Below, piece by piece: positions 6,968 to 14,911 of a DNA stretch of 42,283 nt; position 1 is the first letter of the stretch; each line of letters opens with the position of its first letter. A program made the translations under genes and the position numbers. The notes under the pieces were generated by a model that made no database searches, was not told the origin of the DNA, and saw nothing but the letters and a program-made list of their open reading frames with translations. Origin of the DNA: Chloroflexota bacterium (GTDB taxonomy: Bacteria > Chloroflexota > Anaerolineae > Anaerolineales > Anaerolineaceae); the NCBI GenBank assembly GCA_023381565.1, contig JAMCRR010000066.1:1-42283 (forward strand), read 5' to 3'.

Positions 6968-7950
6968 GGTCTTCTCTCCATCTGTCGGGGTTTGACCGCA
7001 GAAATAAATACGTCTTCCAGGGTGGGCGCGATCCAGTCGATCGACTCGACGGGGACGTTTTCTGATCTCAAGAGATGCACGACTGCGCCCTTGAATTCAG
7101 CGGCGTTGGGCACTACGGCGTGGATCTGGGCGCCGTACAGGGCGACTTCGTCCAACGGCAGCTTGCCGGCTTGCTGGGCGGCCTTTAAGATGCGAACGGC
7201 GCGGTCGGGATCGGGGGTATGGATCTCTAAAACCTGGCCGCGCATTTGAGTCTCTTTAAGGCGGGCGGGTGAATCCATGGCAACCAACCGGCCCTGGCTG
7301 ATAAAGCCTACCCGCTGGCACAGCTCGGCTTCGTCCATGTAATGGGTGGTCACCAGCACGGTGACACCTTTCTTTGCCATGGCGTAGATCAACCCCCAAA
7401 AATCTCTCCGGCTGATGGGGTCCACTCCAGCGGTAGGCTCGTCGAGGAAGACCACTTTTGGACGGTGGACGATAGCGCAGCCCAGCGCCAGGCGCTGTTT
7501 CCACCCACCGGAAAGGTTGCCGGTGAGACTGTTCTCGCGCCCGGTAAGCCCGGCCATTTCTATGATCTCGGCCTGGCGCTCCGCCAGCTCCTGGCGGGAT
7601 AAACCGTACACCCGCCCGTAGAAGCGAATATTTTCACGCGCGGTCAGGTCGGTATAGAGGGTGAATTGCTGAGACATGTAACCTACTTTGGCCTGCATGG
7701 CTTTCGTTTGAGTGGCAGGATCCATCTCCAACACCGAGGCTTTGCCGGAGGAAGGCTTGAGCAGACCCAGGAGCATGCGGATGGTGGTGGTCTTCCCGGC
7801 GCCGTTCGGGCCTAACCAGCCAAAGACTTCCCCAGGGTTGACCGCAAAGCTGACACTATCTACTGCCGTGAAACTGCCGAAACGCTTGGTGAGCTTCTCG
7901 ACCACAATTGGGAAAGGTTGGCCAGATGCGGGGGCTGCCAGGGCGCTCAT
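6964..7950 (-). CDS. ABC-2 exporter ATP-binding protein (second of pair)
   Basis: A 328-residue ATPase of the drug/lipid export (DrrA/YbhF-like) class. Walker A GPNGAGKT, Q-loop YMSQQFTLY, signature LSGGWKQ (Trp replacing the commoner Met/Gln), Walker B VVFLDEP with catalytic Glu, D-loop AGVDP and H-loop TTHYMDEAE are all present. A roughly 90-residue C-terminal domain follows (VLEIHTPDPDRAVRILKAAQ, ending in a P-x-LEDVF motif) as in ABC-2 exporters. The start overlaps the end of the partner ATPase gene by 4 bases, and its own stop overlaps the HlyD start, showing tight translational coupling. In E. coli YbhF the two ATPase domains are fused; here they are separate proteins. Confidence 0.93.
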   Translation of the reverse strand: MSALAAPASGQPFPIVVEKLTKRFGSFTAVDSVSFAVNPGEVFGWLGPNGAGKTTTIRMLLGLLKPSSGKASVLEMDPATQTKAMQAKVGYMSQQFTLYTDLTARENIRFYGRVYGLSRQELAERQAEIIEMAGLTGRENSLTGNLSGGWKQRLALGCAIVHRPKVVFLDEPTAGVDPISRRDFWGLIYAMAKKGVTVLVTTHYMDEAELCQRVGFISQGRLVAMDSPARLKETQMRGQVLEIHTPDPDRAVRILKAAQQAGKLPLDEVALYGAQIHAVVPNAAEFKGAVVHLLRSENVPVESIDWIAPTLEDVFISAVKPRQMERRP

Positions 7951-8933
7951 GCGGTAGACCTCCTGGCGAGGTCGCTTCCAGACGGGGCCTGGGCGGCTTC
8001 GCGGCGGATCAGGCTGATAAAGGCCTCCTCCATGCGGACTTCCACCGGGTGGATCTCATCGTGGGCAATGCCCTGCGCGGACAGCGCAGTGGAAATCTCG
8101 TTCTTACGCCGGTGGGCATCGTCGACGAAAACGTGCAGCCTGGCGCCATAGGTCTGCACCTCCAGCACGCCTTTCATTCCTTCCACCAATCTCTGCGCCG
8201 GGACAAAAGGCAGCGGGGTAAACTCGAGTAAGGCTCCCGGCACGCGCTTTTTGACCATCTCAGGGGTGTCGTCGGCGATCAGCTTGCCGGCATAGAGCAA
8301 GCCCACCCGGTTGCAGCGTTCGGCCTCATCCATATAGGGTGTGCAGACGAAGATGGTCATCCCTTTCTCTGTGCGCAGGTTTCCCAGCAAATTCCAAAAA
8401 TCTCTGCGGCTGACCGGGTCGACCCCCAGGGTAGGCTCATCCAGCATCACTACCTGGGGTTCGTGGATCAGGCTGCACGCCAGCGCCAGCTTCTTCTTCA
8501 TCCCCCCGGATAATTTCCCTGCCAGCCGGCTGGGATACTCGCTCAGCCCGGCGAAAGCCAGCAACTCGGTGATGCGGTTCTTCTGCTGCTCGGGACTGAC
8601 CTGCTGGACGCTGGCAAAGAACTGCATATTCTCCATCACCGTCAGATCCGCCGGCAGAGCGAACTGCTGGGCAATGTAACCAACGCGCTCGCGGATGGGG
8701 TAGGGAGAGCGCATCGAATCGAAGCCCAGGATGCTGCTCTCCCCCTGAGTGCGCCGCAGCAAACCCAGGATGACCCGGACGGTCGTCGTCTTACCCGCAC
8801 CATCCGGCCCGATCAAGCCGTAAGTCTCACCGCGCTGGACCTGCAACGTTAGGTGGTCTACCGCGGTGATCTTACCTTTGCGGGTCTTGAATTCCTTGAT
8901 TAGGTCTTTCGCGATGATAGCAGTTTCTGTCAT
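7947..8933 (-). CDS. ABC-2 exporter ATP-binding protein (first of pair)
   Basis: A 328-residue ATPase similar in length and plan to its neighbour. Walker A GPDGAGKT (Asp instead of the usual Asn), Q-loop YIAQQFALP, signature LSGGMKKK, Walker B VVMLDEP, D-loop LGVDP; the H-loop position reads CTPYMDEAE, so the switch histidine appears replaced by proline/tyrosine. The C-terminal domain ends VRMEEAFISLI. The lost H-loop histidine suggests a degenerate site, as in asymmetric ABC heterodimers, with the second ATPase supplying the full catalytic residues. It is the third-from-last gene of the operon, 15 bases after the permease. Confidence 0.92.
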   Translation of the reverse strand: MTETAIIAKDLIKEFKTRKGKITAVDHLTLQVQRGETYGLIGPDGAGKTTTVRVILGLLRRTQGESSILGFDSMRSPYPIRERVGYIAQQFALPADLTVMENMQFFASVQQVSPEQQKNRITELLAFAGLSEYPSRLAGKLSGGMKKKLALACSLIHEPQVVMLDEPTLGVDPVSRRDFWNLLGNLRTEKGMTIFVCTPYMDEAERCNRVGLLYAGKLIADDTPEMVKKRVPGALLEFTPLPFVPAQRLVEGMKGVLEVQTYGARLHVFVDDAHRRKNEISTALSAQGIAHDEIHPVEVRMEEAFISLIRREAAQAPSGSDLARRSTA

Positions 8934-8948
8934 CTGCGCTCTCTTACT

Positions 8949-10100
8949 TCAATCCAACCGTTTCTTGAAGCTGAATGCGGCGATGATCATGACGATGAAC
9001 CCGTAGGCCACCAGAACGACGGCATCGCTCCAGAAAATGTTGATTCCAACTCCTTTGGTGATGATGGCGCGCGAGATGCGGATGAAATAGGTCAGTGGGA
9101 TCAGGCTGCCGATAGCCTGTGGCACGGCGGGCATGGCGGTGCGCGGGTAGAGAATCCCGGTCAGCAGCATGCTGAAGAGCATCAAGACCAGGCTGATCTG
9201 CTGCGCCTGCCGTTGGGTTTCCGAGATGGTCGAGACCAGCAAGCCCAGGCCCAGGCTGGAAAGGATGAACAACAGCGCCAATCCCAGGTAGAGCGCCAGG
9301 TCTCCCTTGAATGGCACTCCGAACCAGAATATGCCGACCACCAGGATGAGCATGGTAATCAGCATGACCAACACCAGGAGGGGAATTAATTTTCCCAGGA
9401 TCAGCTCGATGGGCCGGGTCGGCGTGACCAAAATCTGCTCCATGGTGCCGGCTTCTCGCTCGCGCACCATAGCCATTGCCGCCTGGCCTACAGCCAGGGT
9501 TTGCAAGATCATGGCGGCGATGGCGGGCAAAACAAACCACATATCTTTCATATCCGGGTTGTAAAGGACCCGCGTCAGCGTGGTGATGGGGAGAGATCCG
9601 ATCGATAAATTCATGACAGCCGCGTTGCCTAAACGGTCGACTGTTTCGGCGGTCAGCCCTGCCGAGAAGCTCTGGGCAATAGCGCTGGCCGCGCTGTATC
9701 CGGATTGGACGCTGAACGAATCCGATCCATCCAACAAGATCAGCACGCTGGCATCGCCGCGATCGATACTGGCGGAAAAATCGGGAGGAATGATTAGCCC
9801 AGCTTTGACCTGACCGCTGTTGATGGCCCGAATCACCTGAGATCCGCTCTGCAAATTCAGGGTGAAATCAAAATATTCCGAGTTCTGCATGGCGCTTATG
9901 AAATCCTGGCTGTGCGTGTCGTGGCTCTGGTCGACCAGCGCCGTGGGGATGTGGTTTACGGTCAGCGAAACGGCGTATGCGAAGAGGAACAGCTCAATGA
10001 TCGGGAGACCGAAGATATAGATCAGCGTACGCCGGTCGCGCAACAATTGGACCGTTTCTTTCTTGATGAGAGCGCTTAAACGCTGCAGGCTGATCTGCAT
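8949..10100 (-). CDS. ABC-2 type permease
   Basis: A 383-residue integral membrane protein of the ABC2-membrane-3 family (YhhJ/YbhS/YbhR-like). One membrane segment follows the cytoplasmic N-terminus (IKKETVQLLRDRRTLIYIFGL, then a hydrophobic stretch). A large extracytoplasmic domain of about 140 residues comes next, and five membrane segments end the protein. The conserved cytoplasmic loop REREAGTMEQILVTP, the expected coupling contact with the ATPases, is intact. It pairs with the next gene upstream, and a permease heterodimer matched to two different ATPases is likely. The substrate cannot be read from sequence; related systems export drugs or amphipathic compounds. Confidence 0.92.
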   Translation of the reverse strand: MQISLQRLSALIKKETVQLLRDRRTLIYIFGLPIIELFLFAYAVSLTVNHIPTALVDQSHDTHSQDFISAMQNSEYFDFTLNLQSGSQVIRAINSGQVKAGLIIPPDFSASIDRGDASVLILLDGSDSFSVQSGYSAASAIAQSFSAGLTAETVDRLGNAAVMNLSIGSLPITTLTRVLYNPDMKDMWFVLPAIAAMILQTLAVGQAAMAMVREREAGTMEQILVTPTRPIELILGKLIPLLVLVMLITMLILVVGIFWFGVPFKGDLALYLGLALLFILSSLGLGLLVSTISETQRQAQQISLVLMLFSMLLTGILYPRTAMPAVPQAIGSLIPLTYFIRISRAIITKGVGINIFWSDAVVLVAYGFIVMIIAAFSFKKRLD

Positions 10101-10112
10101 TCGACGTCTCCC

Positions 10113-11246
10113 TTAATCCAGCCGCTGCCTGAAAACCCGGGTGGCCAGGATGAGAATCAAAACCACGTAGGCTGTCAGGGCGGCAACCTGACCCCACAGG
10201 AACTCGATCCCCATACCCTTGTTGGCAATCCCACGGGCGATGGGGATGAAATAGGTCAGTGGGAAAATGTAGCCAACCCACTGCAATACCTTGGGCATGG
10301 CGTACTGCGGGAAGATAAACCCGCCCAGGATCAACCCGACCATTACGATCATCATGGTGAGCTGCTGCGCCTGGCGCGAGTTTTGCGAGACCGAGGAGAT
10401 CATCAAACCCAGGCCCAACCCGGAAAAAACGTAGATCAGCGCCAGGCCGAAAAACAGCCAAAGGTTTCCGACAAACGGAACGCCAAACCAATAGTGCCCG
10501 GCAGCCACGATTGTAAGAGCATTGATCATCGCAATGATCAGATTGGGGATCGATTTCCCGAGCATCAACTCACCGGCGCGGATGGGTGATACCAGAATCT
10601 GCTCGATAGTGCCGGCCTCACGCTCGCGGACGACGGCCAGCGCTGTAAGGGCAATGGTCTGGGTCTGCAGGAGCATGGCGATCATCCCCGGTACGATAAA
10701 CCACAGGTCTTTCAGATCGGGGTTATACAGGATATTGATGTGTGTATTCAACGGGTTGAGGTTCAGGTTGGCGGCTGCCAATCCGGCTTTTTGGAGATTG
10801 TTGGTGACTATTTGGACGGCGTGCGCCTGGGCGATAACGTTGGCAGCATTGTAGGCCGATTGGGTAGTAAAGGGATCTGAGCCGTCGACGAGCAGCAAGA
10901 CCTGCGCCTGGTTCCGGTCAACTTTCGATGCGAAATCCGGTGGGATGACGAGCGCCACGCTGGCTGTACCCTCATCAATTTGCTGGATGGCCTGCGTTTG
11001 CCCGGAGACGCTGCCCACGATGTCGAAATAACCCGAGTTGACCATGGCATCCATGTAAGAGCGGCTGGCGTTATCCAGGCTTTGGTCGGCGACGACCATG
11101 GGGATGTGCTGGATGTTCATGTGGATGCCATAAGCAAACAGCACCAGCTGCAGCAGGGGGGTGAGCAGGAACAAAGCCAGCGTGCTGCGGTCGCGCATGG
11201 TCTGGATCAGCTCTTTTTGGATGATAGCCGAAATGCGTCTCAGCAT
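10113..11246 (-). CDS. ABC-2 type permease
   Basis: A 377-residue paralogue of the following permease with the same plan: N-terminal segment (IQKELIQTMRDRSTLALFLLTPLLQLVLFAYGI region), a large outer domain with LVIPPDFASKVDRNQAQVLLLVDGSDP, and five C-terminal membrane segments. The loop REREAGTIEQILVSP is present. Its stop is 12 bases before the next start. It is the first structural gene after the TetR regulator (15-base gap), so the regulator and exporter probably share one transcript from the promoter at about 11968-11995. Confidence 0.92.
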   Translation of the reverse strand: MLRRISAIIQKELIQTMRDRSTLALFLLTPLLQLVLFAYGIHMNIQHIPMVVADQSLDNASRSYMDAMVNSGYFDIVGSVSGQTQAIQQIDEGTASVALVIPPDFASKVDRNQAQVLLLVDGSDPFTTQSAYNAANVIAQAHAVQIVTNNLQKAGLAAANLNLNPLNTHINILYNPDLKDLWFIVPGMIAMLLQTQTIALTALAVVREREAGTIEQILVSPIRAGELMLGKSIPNLIIAMINALTIVAAGHYWFGVPFVGNLWLFFGLALIYVFSGLGLGLMISSVSQNSRQAQQLTMMIVMVGLILGGFIFPQYAMPKVLQWVGYIFPLTYFIPIARGIANKGMGIEFLWGQVAALTAYVVLILILATRVFRQRLD

Positions 11247-11261
11247 GGTCGCTCTCTACCG

Positions 11262-11897
11262 CTAATCAGAATGGCGTACCCGAACGCCGTCCAGCAGGAC
11301 GTCGACGACGTCCTGCGCAATCTGGTGGCGCTTCTCGGGAGTGAACGGCGCCTCATTCCCGCGCAACACCGGGATCACGATGCCTGCGAACATGCCCATC
11401 ACGGCGCGCGCACCCAGACCAGGTTCCACCGGGCGAAAAACTCCCGAGCTTACCCGGTCGGTGATAAAAGCTTCGATGAGCAGTTCGATTGTTTTCAAAC
11501 GCAGCATGACATAATTTTCGAAGATTTCGTCGTCGATCCAGGCTTCGGCGACCAGGGTACGGGTGAAATCCAGCCGCTCGGTGAAGATATCCATGGCGTT
11601 TTCTAGCAGCTCCACCAGGGCTGCGCGGTTCTCCAGGCCGCGCGCTTCCTGGAATTTGCGGTCGAAGACCTCGCCGGTTTCTTTGGCGATGGCAATCAGG
11701 ATGTCGCGCTTGCTGGCGAAATAGCTGTAGAGGGTGCTCTCGCCGATATCGGCCTCGTTGGCAATATCCTTGGTTGTTGCCGCAGCGTATCCTTTTTGAG
11801 CAAAGATGCGTGTGGCTGCTGCCAGGATTTCCTGGCGCTTGCGCTGGATCCGCCGGTCACGCCGGGAAGCAATCTGGTTATCGTCGGGATTCTGCAC
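11262..11897 (-). CDS. TetR/AcrR-family repressor of the exporter operon
   Basis: A 211-residue regulator. The N-terminal HTH is clear: RQEILAAATRIFAQKGYAAATTKDIANEADIGESTLYSYFASKRDIL (given here in outline; about residues 21-67) with the family's GxxTLYxYFxSK recognition end. The remaining helices form the ligand and dimer domain. The start is GTG at 11897, chosen because GAGGGA lies six bases upstream. It heads the operon of two permeases, two ATPases and an HlyD protein, the same partners that E. coli CecR controls (YbhG, F, S, R). A perfect palindrome just downstream of its promoter suggests autorepression. Confidence 0.92.
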   Translation of the reverse strand: MQNPDDNQIASRRDRRIQRKRQEILAAATRIFAQKGYAAATTKDIANEADIGESTLYSYFASKRDILIAIAKETGEVFDRKFQEARGLENRAALVELLENAMDIFTERLDFTRTLVAEAWIDDEIFENYVMLRLKTIELLIEAFITDRVSSGVFRPVEPGLGARAVMGMFAGIVIPVLRGNEAPFTPEKRHQIAQDVVDVLLDGVRVRHSD

Positions 11898-11934
11898 AGG
11901 TTTCCCTCGAATGCATCAATGTTTCTCGAAGAAT

Positions 11935-11995
11935 CGCTCGAAAAACGAGCGTTTATTCGATAATTCAATTGTAGCTCTATCGGGGAAAATGTCAA
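11935..11995 (-). promoter_or_regulatory. Promoter and palindromic operator of the TetR-exporter operon
   Basis: On the minus strand, TTGACA (11990-11995), a 16-base spacer and TACAAT (11968-11973) form a near-consensus sigma70-type promoter. Starting a few bases below the expected start point is the perfect palindrome CGCTCG-AAAAA-CGAGCG (11935-11951). Its size and place suit a TetR dimer that blocks elongation or open-complex formation. Confidence 0.7.
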
Positions 11996-12127
11996 TCATG
12001 AATCGCCCGGGAACCGGCAGGCAATTGGTATTTTATAAAAACGAGAACGCCCGGCGTGGGAAGATCTGAAAGGCGCGGTATCAAATCTCCGCGCTGGCCT
12101 CTCATTCCTGATGGCGGCTTGCAGGGG

Positions 12128-12769
12128 TCAGGGGCTGCTTTGCCAATCCGCCATCTGCTTCTGGTGATTGTCCCGGATTTGCACTTCCAGCAAATCTGCC
12201 AGGGATTTCTGGTAGGCTGGATAAGAGATAAGCCCATAAGTTGTATCGGTGAGGCTGAAGTGGGCTTTATACTGCAAGGCAGGCTCCCCGTTGCTGGATT
12301 GGAAATGGGTGACTGCCTGCGTGCGAAAAGAAATATCCCCATTCGAGGCGTAGGATACTTCTAGCTCGTACTCTGAGCGGGTATAGAACGGTGTGTAGAA
12401 ATGCTGCACGGGTTTGATTTCCACGTAGAGCACAGGGATATCCATCCGGTCGACCGGCGCATTAATGGCAGTGACCCTGCCCACCGGGGATTGGTTCTGC
12501 AGCAAACCCGTAAGATGGTTTTGCACCATCCGGGCGAGAGAGCCTCCTCCCTCCACGTATAAACCTGTCGCCGCGGGGTTGAAAGACCCGAACGGTAAGG
12601 CATCGCCCTGGCGACTGGAGGCTACCTCAGAGTTGACCGTGCTTGAACTCTTCGATAAGCGGAAATCGAGTAAAGTGAAGGCGGCGAGCAGGATTAAAAG
12701 CGCAGCAAGAAGTGCAATCCAGCGTTTGATGGGTGTTGATTTTTTCAAAGGTTGATCGATGGTATTCAA
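12128..12769 (-). CDS. Single-span membrane protein of unknown function
   Basis: About 213 residues. After a short basic N-terminus (PLKKSTPIKRW) comes one hydrophobic span (IALLAALLILLAAFTLL), then an outside domain with a Ser-rich start and a beta-rich body (VLYVEIKPVQHFYTPFYTRSE). I do not recognise a family. I prefer the TTG at 12769, which has AGAGG five bases upstream. An ATG at 12829 extends it by 20 residues, but that ATG overlaps a TATAAT (about 12826-12831) likely to be its promoter -10. The next gene upstream, a DUF488 protein, ends 31 bases before that ATG. Confidence 0.65.
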   Translation of the reverse strand: MNTIDQPLKKSTPIKRWIALLAALLILLAAFTLLDFRLSKSSSTVNSEVASSRQGDALPFGSFNPAATGLYVEGGGSLARMVQNHLTGLLQNQSPVGRVTAINAPVDRMDIPVLYVEIKPVQHFYTPFYTRSEYELEVSYASNGDISFRTQAVTHFQSSNGEPALQYKAHFSLTDTTYGLISYPAYQKSLADLLEVQIRDNHQKQMADWQSSP

Positions 12770-12860
12770 GAAAACCTCTTTGTCGTATTCCGGTGCAGAT
12801 GACCGCCGGGATTTATCCGGCAATGCCATTATAACGGTTCTTCCTGATGAAAAGTTCCCT

Positions 12861-13214
12861 TCAGGCGGAGAGTTGCTCTTCTAAATACTCTTTTAATACA
12901 ACCGCGTTGTTATGTACAGTGTCCCTGGCGCTGTAAAGCAATACGACATCACCCTTTCGGGCAACCTCCAGGAGAGGCTTCCAGGTTTCTGGATGGCTAT
13001 CCAATTCTGCCCGGTACCGGCGTTGGAACTCCTCCCATTTAGCGGGGTCGTGTGCAAACCACTGCCGCAGAGACTGGCTAGGCGCGATCTCCTTCAGCCA
13101 GGCGTCGATGTGCAGATCTTCTTTCCTGATGCCGCGTGGCCATAATCGTTCAACCAGAAAACCGCGGCCCTCGCGGTTATCTCTGGCATCGTAGATTCGC
13201 TTTACTTTAATCAT
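12861..13214 (-). CDS. DUF488 (YeaO-like) protein
   Basis: A 117-residue soluble protein matching the DUF488/YeaO family: VKRIYDARDNREGRGFLVERLWPRGI at the start, then LKEIAPSQSLRQWFAHDPAKWEEFQRRY and a final VLLYSARDTVHNNAVVLKEYLEE. The family has no firmly established activity. The ATG at 13214 is preceded by GAGGTG about seven bases upstream; a TTG at 13229 is possible. It is downstream of, and oriented like, the S1 protease, but the strong hairpins at 13253-13300 separate them. Confidence 0.85.
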   Translation of the reverse strand: MIKVKRIYDARDNREGRGFLVERLWPRGIRKEDLHIDAWLKEIAPSQSLRQWFAHDPAKWEEFQRRYRAELDSHPETWKPLLEVARKGDVVLLYSARDTVHNNAVVLKEYLEEQLSA

Positions 13215-13252
13215 CTTCCCACACCTCAAGTTATGGTCTGAAATAGCAGGCT

Positions 13253-13300
13253 CTTTAGAATTGATTCTAAAGGGTTGAGGAATTGAACCTCAACCCTTTA
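13253..13300 (-). terminator. Two overlapping palindromes after the protease gene
   Basis: A 13-bp perfect stem, TAAAGGGTTGAGG (13268-13280) with CCTCAACCCTTTA (13288-13300) and a 7-base loop, lies 55 bases past the protease stop. Next to it is CTTTAGAAT-TG-ATTCTAAAG (13253-13272), and the two share TAAAG, so both stems cannot form fully at once. No good U-tract follows. A terminator for the protease mRNA, or an RNA 3'-end stabiliser, is likely. Confidence 0.6.
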
Positions 13301-13354
13301 ATACATCAGATCCTTCAAAGGATTTGGTCTGCAGGTACCTTGCCTTCTACCGGA

Positions 13355-14167
13355 TTAATCCCCCAAGAATCCGTAGATAAAATCCAGAGCGTATGCCTTG
13401 TCGACGCGGTTAGAGTAAGTCACACCCGTGCAGTTGCTGTTTGTGACGAAAGAGTTCACGCCCAGAATGATGTTGGTGCCTCCCAGCAGGTTCGGTCCAC
13501 CCGAATCCCCAAAGCAGGTGCCGCCTTTATCCTGACCGGGGTTAGCGGAGAGCTTGAGGAACATGTCGCTCAACACGTCGTTGCTGTTAATGAAATTGGA
13601 TGGAGCGAAGAAACGCGTCAGCGAGCCGGTCCAGACTGGTGGACCGCCGCCGCGTAGTTGCATTTGAACGCCGTATCCCACCGACCAAATTTCGGTGTTC
13701 ATTTTCAGGGTATCCACCATACCTTCGGCAGGCAGAACGCCAAATCCTCGATCGGTAACAGCTTCCGAAAGGACGACCACACCGACATCGTGTGAATCAA
13801 AACCGGGCAGGCCATTCCCGCAGCCGATGCAGAAATCAGGATCGGTGTAAGGCATGCCTTCAATGGATGTGCCCCCTCCAAAAGGATACATCGGATCGGT
13901 GACCTGCGCATCGAACCAGACCCGAGCAGCTACTGCGCCATCGGTGCAATGACCGGCGGTTAATACGACTGTTGGAGAAATCAGGGTTCCGGTGCAGCGC
14001 CAGGCGGGCCCTACAACACCGCTGGCATTCGGAGCATCGAAGACGAGCAGACCGATGTACGGGTGGGCTTCTCCATCAGGCTGGCCGTTGGTAATGGCAC
14101 TAGCTGTGCCAAAGGAGGCGACCAGCAAGACGATGACGACACCCAAGGTTAAAGCAATTCTTTTCAT
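13355..14167 (-). CDS. Secreted S1-family (chymotrypsin-fold) serine protease
   Basis: 270 residues with a Sec signal (KRIALTLGVVIVLLVASFGTASA) followed directly by ITNGQPDGEAHPYIG, the family-type mature start. The catalytic triad is complete: LTAGHC (His), SHDVGVV (Asp), GDSGGP (Ser). Cysteine pairs fit the classical disulfides: WRC with AGHC, and TCFGDSGG with SNCTG. The residue at the chymotrypsin-189 position (six before the Ser) is Gly, not Asp, so trypsin-like Arg/Lys cleavage is unlikely; chymotrypsin- or elastase-like preference is more probable. The ATG at 14167 has AAGGGG five bases upstream and is preferred to a start at 14185. It probably acts outside the cell. Confidence 0.9.
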   Translation of the reverse strand: MKRIALTLGVVIVLLVASFGTASAITNGQPDGEAHPYIGLLVFDAPNASGVVGPAWRCTGTLISPTVVLTAGHCTDGAVAARVWFDAQVTDPMYPFGGGTSIEGMPYTDPDFCIGCGNGLPGFDSHDVGVVVLSEAVTDRGFGVLPAEGMVDTLKMNTEIWSVGYGVQMQLRGGGPPVWTGSLTRFFAPSNFINSNDVLSDMFLKLSANPGQDKGGTCFGDSGGPNLLGGTNIILGVNSFVTNSNCTGVTYSNRVDKAYALDFIYGFLGD

Positions 14168-14555
14168 CTTTACCCCTTTCTGCAAATCGCCGGACTAGCA
14201 AATTTCCAGCCTAGATACACATGCAGGCTGGATGGAACGATCAAGATCACAACGGTAAGTGCTGCCCTCCTTTCTTGGCGAGTCGTTCTCGCTATATTAA
14301 TTTATCAATAATGATTGGCGAATCCGGCTTGTTGACGCCTGATAGGATTCTTCCGATCTGGAAGGGAGGCAATTCTATAGTGGTTCTGTGATGAAGGGGG
14401 AATAGTGAGCGAACAATGACGATAACGCCAGACCCAATTTCTATAATATCCATTTCACCCTGGAAAGTCAAATGAAATAGCATTCCAGGCGATGAGTTGC
14501 GGCGGTTATCTTTGCCAGGGTCGTCATAAAGAAAATTTAAGAAGGGAGCTGGGTT
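14168..14555. other. Gene-free AT-rich stretch
   Basis: No convincing gene was found. A 63-codon open frame at 14292-14483 (minus) has no recognisable motif or start signal. A small inverted repeat, GGCGAG-TCGTT-CTCGCT (about 14277-14293), lies upstream of the protease. TCTTCCGATCT at 14349-14359 matches 11 bases of the Illumina adapter end. Confidence 0.4.
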
Positions 14556-14845
14556 TCAGTGATGGGTGAAACCCCGCTCATCAATCAGACTTTCAACCTT
14601 ACTTGGTCGAATATTTTGGTTGATATGAAAAAAATATCCGGGTCGTACTTTCGTTTGAGGTCGACCAGGCAGCTAAAATTTTCTCGATAGGTCACTTTGA
14701 TCCGCTCCTGCCCCTCTTCCATCATGTAATTGACGTAGGCGCCTCCTGCCGAATATGGATGTACGGCATCCCAATATTCACGGGCCCAGGAGGTGATTTT
14801 TCCCGCATTTGCGGGGTCCGGGTCAAAAGGCAAATTTCTATTCAA
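14556..14845 (-). pseudogene. Remnant of a berberine-bridge-type FAD-linked oxidase (C-terminal BBE domain)
   Basis: The readable part, SWAREYWDAVHPYSAGGAYVNYM then ERIKVTYRENFSCLVDLKRKYDPD, is the C-terminal BBE domain of FAD-linked oxidases, normally at the end of a protein of about 450 residues. The FAD-binding domain is absent upstream. At the seven-base T run near 14627-14634 a one-base loss shifts the frame. Restoring one A gives DPDNFFHINQNIRP and continues to a stop at 14556-14558, the expected family ending. This is therefore a truncated and frameshifted remnant. As the run is a homopolymer, the shift itself could be a sequencing error, but the N-terminal loss is not. Confidence 0.8.
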
Positions 14846-14911
14846 TATTAAAAACTAGATTGATGGGCAGCAGCACAGCATTGACCTATGTATGCCGAGG
14901 GCACAACCATC

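Noticed and set aside
14292-14483. A 63-codon minus-strand open frame between the protease and the oxidase remnant
   Set aside because: No motif, no ribosome-binding site and no family resemblance; likely a chance frame in an AT-rich spacer.
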